From NCBI GenBank assembly GCA_965275915.1, contig CBDHYI010000007.1, positions 1,860,001 through 1,924,000 on the forward strand: a stretch of DNA of 64,000 bases. The letters run 5' to 3'. Positions 25,536 to 34,758 of the stretch are shown piece after piece. The position numbers and the translations under genes were made by a program. The notes beneath the pieces were generated by a model that saw only the letters and a list, made by a program, of their open reading frames with translations, was not told the DNA's origin and searched no databases. This DNA comes from JBDWFY01 sp965275915. Lineage in GTDB: Bacteria; Pseudomonadota; Alphaproteobacteria; Rhizobiales; Stappiaceae. Positions within the stretch are counted from its first letter, which is position 1; each line of letters begins with the position of its first letter.

Positions 25536-26509
25536 AACAGCCAGCTCATTCCGACTTCGCCGCCTGCGCGTTGACGTTGATACTTTTCGGTTTCGCTGCC
25601 GTTCCGGTCGCGGCCCACGATGATCATTGCTCCGCCGTGACGGCCTCTGTTGCCGACGCCGGTTTTGACGACAGTGTCACCGTGACCTGCACCGACGATC
25701 ATGCCGTCATTTCATCGGACACCTACCCTGATCACGAGATGATGACTGGAATCGTCGGCACAAACGAACAGGTGCCTGTGCCTGCAGAATATGCGGCACC
25801 GATTATTCTAAACCCTGTTTTGGGTGACACGCCTCTGACGAGGGATGCCGCACTGGGTGTCGCAATAAACGGTGTACCGATCTATGACTACACCGCCGGG
25901 GGCGAAATGACCGAGGCCGACCTCGCCCACCATCAGGCGCAGCACGATACCTTCCAGACACAACAACTGGATGTCTGCGGCGGCCATGCCGGGCGCGGCG
26001 ACGATTACCACTACCACATGGCTCCGACCTGCATGATCGAGCAGATGGAAAACAAGGGAGATGACGCCATCATCGGCTGGGCGTTCGATGGCTACCCGAT
26101 TTACGGGAACAACAACCCCGACGGTTCCCCGATCGCGGACGGTGACCTGGACATCTGCAACGGCCAGCCCGACGCCACCTTCGGCTACCGGTACCACACG
26201 TCGTCCGACGCTCCTTATATCGTTCAATGTCTGAGGGGGCGGGTCGCCGATTTCGACCGTCTCCCCCGCGTCAGGCCGCTCAAAGCCGCGTCAGGTGCAG
26301 GTGCGCAACCGGGACGTCCACCTCGCGGCGGCGTTGAGGATCTGGTTTTCACCGAGAAAGACGACGGCAGCCGTAGCATGGATTATACCTATCTGGGCGA
26401 AAGCTATTACATCCGCTACGCGCCGTCCGGGACGCCAGGCTGCTACGATTTCACGACCCGAACCGTGACCAATGGCGGCGAAGAAATGACTGGCGAGTTT
26501 TGCAGATGA
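25532..26509 (+). CDS. YHYH domain secreted protein
   Basis: 325 residues. Signal peptide to about AAHDDHC; the YHYH domain is clear: INGVPIYDYTAG, LDVCGGHAGRGDDYHYHMAP and IIGWAFDGYPIYG. Proteins of this family are secreted and metal-binding is suspected from the His-rich motif; the function is not established. It is coupled to the upstream secreted protein by an ATGA overlap, and both may be controlled by the MarR-type gene. Confidence 0.85.
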   Translation: MKQPAHSDFAACALTLILFGFAAVPVAAHDDHCSAVTASVADAGFDDSVTVTCTDDHAVISSDTYPDHEMMTGIVGTNEQVPVPAEYAAPIILNPVLGDTPLTRDAALGVAINGVPIYDYTAGGEMTEADLAHHQAQHDTFQTQQLDVCGGHAGRGDDYHYHMAPTCMIEQMENKGDDAIIGWAFDGYPIYGNNNPDGSPIADGDLDICNGQPDATFGYRYHTSSDAPYIVQCLRGRVADFDRLPRVRPLKAASGAGAQPGRPPRGGVEDLVFTEKDDGSRSMDYTYLGESYYIRYAPSGTPGCYDFTTRTVTNGGEEMTGEFCR

Positions 26510-27190
26510 AACGGCATCTGACGATAGGCTCCATGGCTTTGATCTCTGCAACACTCGCGACTGCTAGTAGGGGTTTATTCTAGCCATGGCAAACCCGCTC
26601 GTTCGGTCTGCAGACCGGGGGCAGGTACAAGAGCGTGTGCCACTCCAGGCTGAGCCTATACAGGATTCCTGAGGTCATGTTCCATAAGTGCGCCTAAGTG
26701 GCACAGCTCTTCGAAACTGACATTCGCACACCAGCTGTGAAAGATCACTTTGTCCCGCGAAGCGGTCATGTGAATGGATTGCGATTCAATTTAGAAGTAA
26801 TGTCTGCTTTAGAGATCGTGCGCCGCAGCATCTGCTCAGCGCCTCAATGTCGGCAATGGGCTGTGAGTGACGCTCACGCGAGGCGGCAAAAGGGAAACTG
26901 CTGTGACGCGGAATGCGTCCGGACAGAGTCCATCGCGTCACTTGCTGCACTGCGAACGAATTGGCGCAATGCTCGGTAACCGGACCGAGCCCGCCAATCG
27001 ACCCTCATTCACACCCCTCATGAAGACGAGGGACGAGACCGTCTGCTGACGGGTTCAAAGCCATCCAGAACCGAAATCGTATCACATGTCGATGAACGAC
27101 AACCCTTCCGAAAGGTTAATGCAAGCTTGACCCCGTATTCACTGGCTCGACCGGCGCGGCTGGTGCAACAAATTCGCGAGGAGACGTCAA
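26510..27190. other. Non-coding region before the ATP-citrate-lyase-like genes
   Basis: About 680 bp without a recognisable gene. It contains a perfect 14-bp palindrome CGGTCTGCAGACCG at 26604-26617 and a small region (26822-26834) sharing 13 bases with the dispersed repeat. The promoter of the next operon should lie near its right end. Confidence 0.4.
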
Positions 27191-28471
27191 ATGCAGATTA
27201 CCGGATTGCTGCATGGGTCCAGACTGTTGAAGCATGTGGAGTTCCCGTGCTCGGAAGTTCTGGGGCCCGGTGCAAGCGAAGATGACATCCAAGCGCTGAT
27301 AGACAGACACGGGATGGTCTTCGTCAAACCGATCTTCAAGGGTGCTATCGGAAAAAAGGGCAAGGCAGGGCTTGTCGGGATTGTGCGCGATTTAAAATCC
27401 GCACTGGACGAGAAGGAGCGGCTTTACTTCGCCAAGCACCGGCACGGCAATGTCAAGGCCAAAGCCAATGGCGTGACCTTCGAGGCGGGTGTTCCGGCCG
27501 AGCACGAGGTTTACTTCTCGATCACCGACGACAGCCATTTCCGCGCGCCGACGATGACGCTGACGCATCGGGGCGGCGTCGATATCGAGGAGTTGGGCAA
27601 GGACGAGGTCGCGACGGTTCCTTTCGACGCGCTCACCGGTCTGAAAGCTTTCGTCGTCGCCAATGCGCTGTCGGATATCGGCGCACCGAAGGAGATCATC
27701 TCTCCGCTGGTGCAGCAACTGCCGAAGCTCTGGGAACTGATGCATCACTATGGCATGACCACGCTGGAGTTGAACCCGATTAGGATGCGTCCCGGCAAGA
27801 ACGGTCGGCTGACCCCGGTGGCTTGCGATTTCAAATGCGGCTTTGACCGGGACGATCCGCGCGTTGCGCGGTTGGGCCTGCCGGACCAGCTCTTTGCTTC
27901 CGACATCTCGGCCTTCGAGCAGGAAGTGAACCAGCTGCGCACCCACCAGGGCCAGTCGGACGTGTTCGTCATCAACGAAAACGGCACTATCCTTGCGCCG
28001 ACCTTTGGCGGTGGCGCCAACAGCCTGGTGACCGAGGTGCTCGGCGACGCGGCGATCATCTCGTCTGACTTCGGCGGCAACCCACCGTACGAGAAGATGA
28101 AATCCGTGGCCTCGATCTGCTACAAGCACTTCCTTGAACAGACAAACGTGCTCTTTATCATCGGCGGCAAGTCGAACAACACCGACATCCACGAGACCTT
28201 CCGCGGCATGGGCGATGCGCTTCGTGAGCATTTCGCGACCCGCGGGCCGGTGCCGCTTTATGTGGTTGTAGGGCGTGGGGGGCCAAACCTCGTGCGCGGC
28301 TTCGGCTATCTGGCCGACACGCTCGACAGCCTTGGGCTGCCATACCGCTTTTTCGGCTTCGACAGCGCCATCTCGGAAGTCGTGAACTACGCCAAACAGA
28401 TCGATCAGTGGATGCGCAACGGCGGACGCGACGAGATCGCGCGCCACCTTGGCATCTCGGCTGCGGCCTAA
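27191..28471 (+). CDS. ATP-citrate-lyase-like subunit (ATP-grasp plus citrate-binding region)
   Basis: 426 residues, the size of the small subunit (ACLA) of heteromeric ATP-citrate lyases. The N-terminal ATP-grasp-like half includes VKPIFKGAIGKKGKAGLVG and TTLELNPIRM. The C-terminal half resembles the citrate-binding domain (FGGGANSLVTEVLGD, GGNPPYEKM, IIGGKSNNTDIHETFRG). It lies 16 bp before a large CoA-ligase/citrate-synthase-type subunit. Together they would cleave citrate, or a related 2-hydroxy tricarboxylate, with ATP and CoA, or run as a citryl-CoA synthetase. GAGGAGACG precedes the start. Confidence 0.78.
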   Translation: MQITGLLHGSRLLKHVEFPCSEVLGPGASEDDIQALIDRHGMVFVKPIFKGAIGKKGKAGLVGIVRDLKSALDEKERLYFAKHRHGNVKAKANGVTFEAGVPAEHEVYFSITDDSHFRAPTMTLTHRGGVDIEELGKDEVATVPFDALTGLKAFVVANALSDIGAPKEIISPLVQQLPKLWELMHHYGMTTLELNPIRMRPGKNGRLTPVACDFKCGFDRDDPRVARLGLPDQLFASDISAFEQEVNQLRTHQGQSDVFVINENGTILAPTFGGGANSLVTEVLGDAAIISSDFGGNPPYEKMKSVASICYKHFLEQTNVLFIIGGKSNNTDIHETFRGMGDALREHFATRGPVPLYVVVGRGGPNLVRGFGYLADTLDSLGLPYRFFGFDSAISEVVNYAKQIDQWMRNGGRDEIARHLGISAAA

Positions 28472-28487
28472 GGGGGGAGACAAGACA

Positions 28488-31199
28488 ATGCACAAGCACG
28501 GGATCACGGGCTTTCCCTACTTCCTTGGCATCCGGTCGCTGAGAGACATCGCCACGAAAGAGGATCGCGTCTGCGTCTTGAACATCATGGGCGGAGAATC
28601 CCGCCAGGTGACGCCCACCAGCCATGCGTTTTCCGGCGGCAACATCGTGTTCGGAACCTCCCCGGGCAGAGCGGGCAGCGTTCTGAAGACCCCCGCTGGT
28701 GACATTCCAGTTTACAACAACGTCCGCGAGGGCCTGACCGCTGGGCATGACTTCAATGTCGGCGTGGTCTATCTGCCGCCCTCGGGCGTGCGCGACGGCG
28801 TGGCCGAGTTGATCCGCGTGAATGACAATCTGAGCAAGATCGTCATCATCACCGAGAAGATCGCCGTGCACGACGCGCGCGAAATCCGTGCCATGGCGCA
28901 AGCCAATGGCATTGACATCGTCGGCGGCAACTGCCTCGGGGTCGCAGACAGCTGGAACAAGGTCCGGATCGGCGGGGCGCTTGGCGGGGATCACCCAGAG
29001 GAGTCGCTACTGAAGGGCTCGGTCTCGATCTTTTCAAACTCCGGTGGCTTCACCACCACGATTGCCCAGTATCTCGCCACCGAAGGTTGGGGCACGACGA
29101 CACTGATCTCTTCCGGCAAGGACGTCTACATCCACTACGCCGCCCGCGATTTCGCCCATGCACTGAAAGCCGATGACCGGACGAAGGCGGCAGTGCTCTA
29201 TGTGGAGCCGGGCGGTTATTACGAACATGACATCGACTTCGGAAAACCCGTCGTCGCCTGCGTTGTCGGGCGCTGGAAATCGAAACTGACCCGCGCCGTC
29301 GGGCATGCCGGTGCGATGGCCGGCAGCGGTGACAAGGCCGAGGACAAGGAAGACTGGTTCATCGAAGCCTTCGGTGTTGATGGGCTTTATACGCCGGAAA
29401 GCCCCGTCGTCTCAAAAAAGGGTGCCGTGGTGACCAATATCGCCGATATTCCGGCGGCTTTGACTGCGGTCATGAAGCTCAATGGAGAGACGCCGGACTT
29501 TGACTCGACGGGCAGTCTGTCGCTGAAGCCCTGGATGGCCAATGACCGGGGTTTGAGTCTGCCCGCCAATCTGTCGCTGCCGCCGGTTGCGGCCATGGCG
29601 CCCTATGACGGCCAGATCGATGCGCTCAAGGACCAGATCGGCGCGGTCGTTGCCCGGCAGACCATGAAGGACAAATCCGGCGCCTCGGTGATGGATTCGA
29701 AATCCCAGGTAACCAGCGTTCACGGCCATTCGGTACTCGACCTGGCGCTGGAACCGCTCGAAGCCAACTTCGCCCTGCCGCTGGTACACGAGATAGCCAA
29801 TGAAAACCACCGCGTCCTTCTGGACGTGGCGGTCGCTGCGGAAGTCAATCTGGTCGGCGACCCGATCCTGGTGGCGGCGGATGCGGCCCGCGAGGCCGGG
29901 AACGCCCCGAATGCGGTGATGGCCTCGGCCGCAGCCATTGTCGGACCGAAACGGGTCGAACGCGCGCTCGCCTGCACCGATGTTCTGATCGAGCTGTTTG
30001 CCCATTCCGGACTGCTCGATGGGAGCGACGAGGGGTTCGATTGCGGCGACCTTGCCATCGACGATGCCTCCCGCGCGCTGTTCCTGGCCGGGCCTGAAGA
30101 CGCCGAAGACCCCCGACCCGAAGCGATGCTTGCCGCTGTCGCGGCTCGGGGCGGGAAATCCGTGTTCCTCAAATTCCTCGGTTCGCTCGGGGGCCGGCTC
30201 AATCGTGATGCGATCCTTGCCGCCATCGCCCTGACAATCTCCTGGGGACCGTTGATGCGCAAGCGGATCACCAAGCTGACGGCGCGCACCCTGCCCTGGC
30301 ATCTGCGGCTCTACGGCGTCATGGTCGGTGCCACGATCCCCGGCCAGCATCACCAGCCGGGCTCGCTTTGCGGCATCCCGCGCGAAGAACGCTTCTCGAC
30401 ATGGACCATGGCAGATCTTTGCTTTCTGGCGATGACCGGCAAGAAGCCGACGGCCGAAGAGGCGCTGCCGCTGCAGATCCTCGTCGGACTTCTGATCTCG
30501 AACGGTCCTGGTTCGATCTCGGCGCAGGGGGCCAAGGGCGCCGTTGCCGCCGACGGTCCGCAAACCCCGGAGCGCGTCCAGATCAACAAGGGGATGCTGG
30601 GTTTCCTCAGCCACTGCGGCTACAGCCATGGCGGCAACGGATTCGAGGGCATGGCCTTCCTTCTGGAGCAGTTCGAAGAGAAAGGGCTGAAAGATCCCAC
30701 CGACCCGAACCACGGGCTTGACCTGAAGCAGATGGCCCGGGACTTCGCGCTCGACTACAAGCGCTCGAAAGCCGATGCGAAGGAAATCGGTGCCGAGGTG
30801 CGCGCGCTTCCGGGTGTTCACCACCCGATCTTCAAAGGCAAACCGGTCAACTACGACCCGAGGGAGCAATTCATTGCCGAGTTCCTGAAAGAGCGTGGCG
30901 ATTACAACGTCTTCCACGCCTTCTATCGCGAACTGGTCCAGGCGCTCTACGATGTCGGCGCCAGCCGCTATGTGTTCTGCGTGAATGTCGATGCGGTGAT
31001 CGCCGCGCTGCTTCTGGCGCTGCTTTGGAAAGACTACCAGTCCGGCAAGCTCTCCCGGCGCGATCTCGAAAACGCGGCCTTCACCGTGTTCCTCTACGGT
31101 CGCATGATCGGTTCCGCGGCCGAAATTGACGATCACCTGAACCGGGGCCGGAACATGGACACCCGGACACCGGCTTCGGCCTGCGCGCACGTGGTCTGA
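28488..31199 (+). CDS. ATP-citrate-lyase-like large subunit (CoA-binding/ligase plus citrate-synthase-like domain)
   Basis: 903 residues. About 1-310 is a succinyl-CoA-synthetase-alpha-like CoA-binding and ligase part, with SNSGGFTTTIAQYLA and the phospho-histidine motif GHAGA. About 310-560 is a linker region without a clear match. About 560-890 is citrate-synthase/lyase-like (SNGPGSISAQGAKGAVA, GYSHGGNGFEGMAF, FCVNVDAVIAALLLALLW, YGRMIGSAAEIDDHL). It is larger than the usual ~610-residue ACLB because of the linker. The start at 28488 follows GGGGGGAGA. Context does not indicate a reductive TCA cycle, so a citrate- or homologue-degrading role seems more likely. Confidence 0.78.
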   Translation: MHKHGITGFPYFLGIRSLRDIATKEDRVCVLNIMGGESRQVTPTSHAFSGGNIVFGTSPGRAGSVLKTPAGDIPVYNNVREGLTAGHDFNVGVVYLPPSGVRDGVAELIRVNDNLSKIVIITEKIAVHDAREIRAMAQANGIDIVGGNCLGVADSWNKVRIGGALGGDHPEESLLKGSVSIFSNSGGFTTTIAQYLATEGWGTTTLISSGKDVYIHYAARDFAHALKADDRTKAAVLYVEPGGYYEHDIDFGKPVVACVVGRWKSKLTRAVGHAGAMAGSGDKAEDKEDWFIEAFGVDGLYTPESPVVSKKGAVVTNIADIPAALTAVMKLNGETPDFDSTGSLSLKPWMANDRGLSLPANLSLPPVAAMAPYDGQIDALKDQIGAVVARQTMKDKSGASVMDSKSQVTSVHGHSVLDLALEPLEANFALPLVHEIANENHRVLLDVAVAAEVNLVGDPILVAADAAREAGNAPNAVMASAAAIVGPKRVERALACTDVLIELFAHSGLLDGSDEGFDCGDLAIDDASRALFLAGPEDAEDPRPEAMLAAVAARGGKSVFLKFLGSLGGRLNRDAILAAIALTISWGPLMRKRITKLTARTLPWHLRLYGVMVGATIPGQHHQPGSLCGIPREERFSTWTMADLCFLAMTGKKPTAEEALPLQILVGLLISNGPGSISAQGAKGAVAADGPQTPERVQINKGMLGFLSHCGYSHGGNGFEGMAFLLEQFEEKGLKDPTDPNHGLDLKQMARDFALDYKRSKADAKEIGAEVRALPGVHHPIFKGKPVNYDPREQFIAEFLKERGDYNVFHAFYRELVQALYDVGASRYVFCVNVDAVIAALLLALLWKDYQSGKLSRRDLENAAFTVFLYGRMIGSAAEIDDHLNRGRNMDTRTPASACAHVV

Positions 31200-31411
31200 C
31201 AATCGCAACACACCCTAAACGACTCAGGTGCGGTCAATTGTGCTTCATTCCGGCGGCGGCTATGCGCCGCTGGATGCCTTTGTTAAAGTCGAGCGCCAGC
31301 ATGAGACGAGTTTTCGGCGTGTGTCTGATCCAATCCAACCAGCAGCGCGGGCTTGAGGGATCGGGCCCAGACACTTGCATTCAGATTTTCAGCCATCGCA
31401 GAGCGGATTGC

Positions 31412-31754
31412 ATGTCATCGCTCGGTCCCAAGATCAGCCTATCCTTCCCCAATGCAGCCCGTCGTCCGATACGCAGCGAACCGACAGTGATACGTTTTTG
31501 CTCGGCAATCGGATGTGACGGGTTTCGCGACATGCGTGTCAAACTCGCCAGTTCTCTGGCCTTTGCACACACGGCAATCTCGTCGGATGACGATCTTTCG
31601 ACGATTGTCACCAAAGTGTTCGACTACAATCTTTCCAATCTGAACTGGTCCCAAAGCCATTTGGACATAGAGGCTTTCGACAGCGCGGTCCGTTTGCTTT
31701 CGAAGGCCCGCCGCATCGAGTTCTTTGGATTCGGCGCGTCCGGGATTGTGTCAC
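31412..31754 (+). pseudogene. RpiR/MurR family regulator fragment
   Basis: The readable part covers the end of the helix-turn-helix (SEPTVIRFCSAIGCDGFRD) and the start of the SIS sugar-phosphate domain (LLSKARRIEFFGFGASGIV). It stops where the ankyrin gene module begins on the other strand. The beginning is also wrong: about 30 expected residues of the N-terminal helix-turn-helix are missing. The gene has therefore lost both ends. Confidence 0.65.
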
Positions 31755-32468
31755 CTAATGTCTCTCCATAAGCGTCCGAAACCTTGCCTGCATTTCTAGC
31801 GAGTTATATTCTACAGCAATTTCTAGCGGAGAAAGTCCGCTGTCCGATCGCGCGTCGAGCACGAGACCGTGCTCAAAGAGAACATCCAGCACATCGGGAT
31901 TTCTACCAAATCGAGCGACAAGGTGCGCTGCGGTCCAACCAAGACCGTCCCGGGCGTTTGGATCGGCTCCCGCATCGAGCAGTATCAGATAGGTTTCGAT
32001 ATTCTGGCTATAGGCGATCGCCGCCATAAGCGGCGTATCATATGTGTCGTCCGTCCAATGGGGTGAGAGACCCTTTTTAAGCAGCAGTTTCAACATGCCT
32101 GTGTGCTCATTTCTTGCTGCGTCATGCAGGGCCGTATCCCAGATGCTATTTGCTTTTTCCTCAACAAGCACAAGTGACTCTTGCAGCCGTTCCGCCTCCT
32201 CAAAAAAAACCTCCAAGGTTGCCGGGTCCGGGTTCTTGTAGGCAATTAAAAAGGACAATCGCCCACCTGACCAAGAGCGACCATTGGGAGATACACCGTT
32301 GGCAAAGAGCTGCCGAATATCTTCGACTTTTGCAGACTCGGCCCAATCCAGATCACAGCTTGGACAGTCCTGCGCCATTACACTTTTCGATGCAATCGCC
32401 CACAAAATGAAACTGACGACACAAAGTCTGGTTCCTGCTTTTGCGCAAATCGCAACCAAAGGATACAT
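31755..32468 (-). CDS. Ankyrin-repeat protein with signal peptide (third copy, diverged)
   Basis: 237 residues from the ATG preceded by GAGGAGAGC; an upstream ATG at 32540 would put 24 extra residues before the signal peptide. A signal sequence ends at about SVMAQDC, followed by a CPSCDLDW motif like the FCEELCDP region of the 19416 protein. About four ankyrin repeats follow (TALHDAARN, TPLMAAIAY, TAAHLVARF, SPLEIAVEY). It abuts the broken RpiR gene at 31754, suggesting that it arrived by insertion there. Confidence 0.8.
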   Translation of the reverse strand: MYPLVAICAKAGTRLCVVSFILWAIASKSVMAQDCPSCDLDWAESAKVEDIRQLFANGVSPNGRSWSGGRLSFLIAYKNPDPATLEVFFEEAERLQESLVLVEEKANSIWDTALHDAARNEHTGMLKLLLKKGLSPHWTDDTYDTPLMAAIAYSQNIETYLILLDAGADPNARDGLGWTAAHLVARFGRNPDVLDVLFEHGLVLDARSDSGLSPLEIAVEYNSLEMQARFRTLMERH

Positions 32469-33203
32469 TGTATGCTCTCCTCGACATGGTCCTTGATCTT
32501 TCTTCTCGAACTCTGCACACCACCGTGCAAATTGTCCCATTAGCGAATCGGAATGCGATTTTCTAAAAAATTGACACGATCATTTGCTGACTCAATGCCA
32601 CACTCCAGCTTTTGCGACCTGCCAATGCGGACCATCTTGACCTCCTCACTGAAAGCGATCGGTGGAGCACTTGCAATAAACGACGGTAGAGCCCGCAACT
32701 GAAACATCACCAACTGCGTCGCAAGTGTCCCGTGACGACTGGACGCACACTTTTCCGTATTTGTGAGTAGGCGGCCTAACAACTATGCAAGACGACGCGC
32801 GCTGCGTGGCCACAGCTTCGATTTCCGGATGACGCCCGTCGAACACGCCCACACGCATCGACTTTCGGGTGTGCTCGATTGAGACTTTGGAGCTTGCCTC
32901 CAATGATAATCCGTTCGGCCTGTGCTTTGCGATGCGTGTGGGTGCGAGGGTTTCGTCTAGAGGTTCTGGAGATCGCCTAAGCACTTGGGTTTCGCCGCTT
33001 GACAGTGGGTCGCACTCCTCAGCCGTGGGACCTGAATCGTGTTGCTGGTTTTGGTAAGAGTTCACATTTCATAGTCAACTGGCGGGAAGTGGCTGGCGGC
33101 GTGTGCACTCACACATTTTTGAATCTGAGCTGTATATGCGACCTCGGGGTTTTCAAGTACTGCTGCAAGGCAGAAAATCCCACTTGCTTTGGACAAGGTT
33201 CAA
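32469..33203. other. Region without a convincing gene
   Basis: About 735 bp. Open frames exist on both strands but lack ribosome sites and family likeness. It should contain the promoter of the ankyrin gene (minus) at its left end. Confidence 0.4.
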
Positions 33204-33563
33204 ATGCATATCCCCGGTCAATATCGCTGGCTATTGGTTATCCCCTTGTTTGCATGCATATTTTTCTTTCATGCTGTGACCATCGTGAAGGATGTTGGGG
33301 AGTTGTCGGTTGCCGTCGCCAGCATATCGATTGCATTTGAACAGCGCTCATCCGACAACTCATCCGATAATGAGACCAAGGGCAGTCCACTCTGTCATGT
33401 TCCCTGCCGCATAGCGCTTGGATGTTCGTCTGCGCTGCCAATGCCTCCCGATCAGGCGGCAGAGATAGTGGCGGCGCCGGGAAGATTTCCGCCGGGCCGA
33501 TACCTTTGTCCTGAACCTGGGCCTCCCAAACATTTGCCTGGGTGCTCGGTACCCTGCGTTTAA
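33204..33563 (+). CDS. Possible small Cys-rich membrane-anchored protein
   Basis: About 119 residues from the ATG preceded by AAGG. One N-terminal hydrophobic helix (WLLVIPLFACIFFFHAVTI) is followed by a Cys/Pro-rich tail (CHVPCRIALGCSS, then CPEP and CSVPC). The coding quality is uncertain. It ends 29 bp before the DoxD-like gene and may form an operon with it. No family was recognised. Confidence 0.4.
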   Translation: MHIPGQYRWLLVIPLFACIFFFHAVTIVKDVGELSVAVASISIAFEQRSSDNSSDNETKGSPLCHVPCRIALGCSSALPMPPDQAAEIVAAPGRFPPGRYLCPEPGPPKHLPGCSVPCV

Positions 33564-33592
33564 TCCTCCCAAATATTCAAACGAGAGAAATT

Positions 33593-34576
33593 ATGAATAA
33601 CTCTTACAAAGCGACCGCAGAAAAAGACTTTCTGCGAATATACAAGGCTGTTTTCCAAGCTGGTGGTGAGTCAAACCTGACCTATAGAGATATCGGCAAT
33701 ATAGCTCTTGCGCTGCGCCTCGGCATAGGCAGTGTTTTCGTGATAGGCGGATGGTGGAAACTCTCCCGTGCGCTGGATCCGGAACGGGCCGGTGCGCTCG
33801 TAGAACGATATACAGCGCCGAACGGATATATAAACGCCTTCTTTCAGGATTATCTTTTTACCAATGATCTCCTGTCGCCCTGGCTGTTTCTGACGGTTCT
33901 ATCAAGTCTTGAACTCGTCGCTGGAATCGCCCTGATCGCCGGGTTTCTGGTCAGGCCGTTCGCGATTCTGTTCGGTCTGATGATGTGGGCGTTTGTGGCC
34001 GCGTTGCCTACTTTAACGGTTCCCGGAATCGAAGACGGGGCAGATGCTTTAAAAACCTACTTCACACCTGCCATGATAGTCCAAATCCGTGACATAGGTC
34101 TTTCCGGCATGTGCGCCGTACTGGCGATGCTGGGCTCTGGCCGTTTCAGCTTGGATGGCAACCTGATGAGGCGTGGACAGTGCAATTCAAATCTGAGTTG
34201 GGCTTTCTCCGCGCTGATCTTGCGTTTATCCATTGCAGTCGTCTTTATCGCGGGTGGCGCCTTCTTCGGACTTGATCACGTAAAATCATGGTCAAGTATG
34301 CCGCTGCTTCTCATCGTTGTTGGTGTGGCTCTGGCGAGCGGACATTATACGCGTTTTGCGGCCGGTATCGCTTTCTCTGTTCTGGTAATCTACTGCCTGA
34401 GCGCCGTAAACCTTGACAGAACCCTCTGGGATAATCTCAACGCCGTCAAACGCGAGTTTGCCTTCATCGCGGCAAGTTTCGTCCTGATGGTCTATCCCGG
34501 TAGTACACAAACGCAGCTCTTGCGTTTGTTTGAAAGACCGGGAACCGTTCTATTCGGCGAAGTGAAATCCACGTAA
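33593..34576 (+). CDS. DoxD/DoxX-like membrane protein (TQO small-subunit family)
   Basis: 327 residues with two DoxX-type four-helix units (ALRLGIGSVFVIGGWWKLSR near the start; ILRLSIAVVFIAGGAFFGLD in the middle). Proteins of this type include the membrane subunit of thiosulfate:quinone oxidoreductase. The start at 33593 is preceded by GAGAGAAA; an in-frame upstream start is less good. A hairpin terminator follows. A role in sulfur or thiol redox metabolism is inferred from family only. Confidence 0.75.
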   Translation: MNNSYKATAEKDFLRIYKAVFQAGGESNLTYRDIGNIALALRLGIGSVFVIGGWWKLSRALDPERAGALVERYTAPNGYINAFFQDYLFTNDLLSPWLFLTVLSSLELVAGIALIAGFLVRPFAILFGLMMWAFVAALPTLTVPGIEDGADALKTYFTPAMIVQIRDIGLSGMCAVLAMLGSGRFSLDGNLMRRGQCNSNLSWAFSALILRLSIAVVFIAGGAFFGLDHVKSWSSMPLLLIVVGVALASGHYTRFAAGIAFSVLVIYCLSAVNLDRTLWDNLNAVKREFAFIAASFVLMVYPGSTQTQLLRLFERPGTVLFGEVKST

Positions 34577-34589
34577 CGATCAAAAGCAC

Positions 34590-34616
34590 CCCGGCTCTTA
34601 GAATTTAAGAGCCGGG
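34590..34616 (+). terminator. Rho-independent terminator after the DoxD-like gene
   Basis: A perfect 11-bp stem (34590-34600 with 34606-34616) around a five-base loop, followed by TCTT. It lies 13 bp after the stop codon. Confidence 0.8.
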
Positions 34617-34758
34617 TCTTGGCATGCGTCTTTCGAAAACACACAAAACAAAAACATGGCGGCGCAGTTTCCTGCAGGTGCTCGTCTCTTAGTCTCAAAC
34701 CCAAGCATCGCAGCGCCAGGAATAAAGGTCATGCGCGTTCGCAATAACCAGCGCAGGG

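Noticed and set aside
26604..26617. A 14-bp perfect palindrome as an operator
   Set aside because: Too short and too far (about 570 bp) from the next gene start to support a regulatory call.
29412..31211. A 599-codon frame opposite the citrate-lyase-like large subunit
   Set aside because: Antisense shadow of a GC-rich gene; the product is Arg/Gly/His-rich and matches no family.
32646..33065. A 139-codon minus-strand frame between the third ankyrin gene and the DoxD region
   Set aside because: No ribosome site, no family likeness, unusual composition; left as non-coding.
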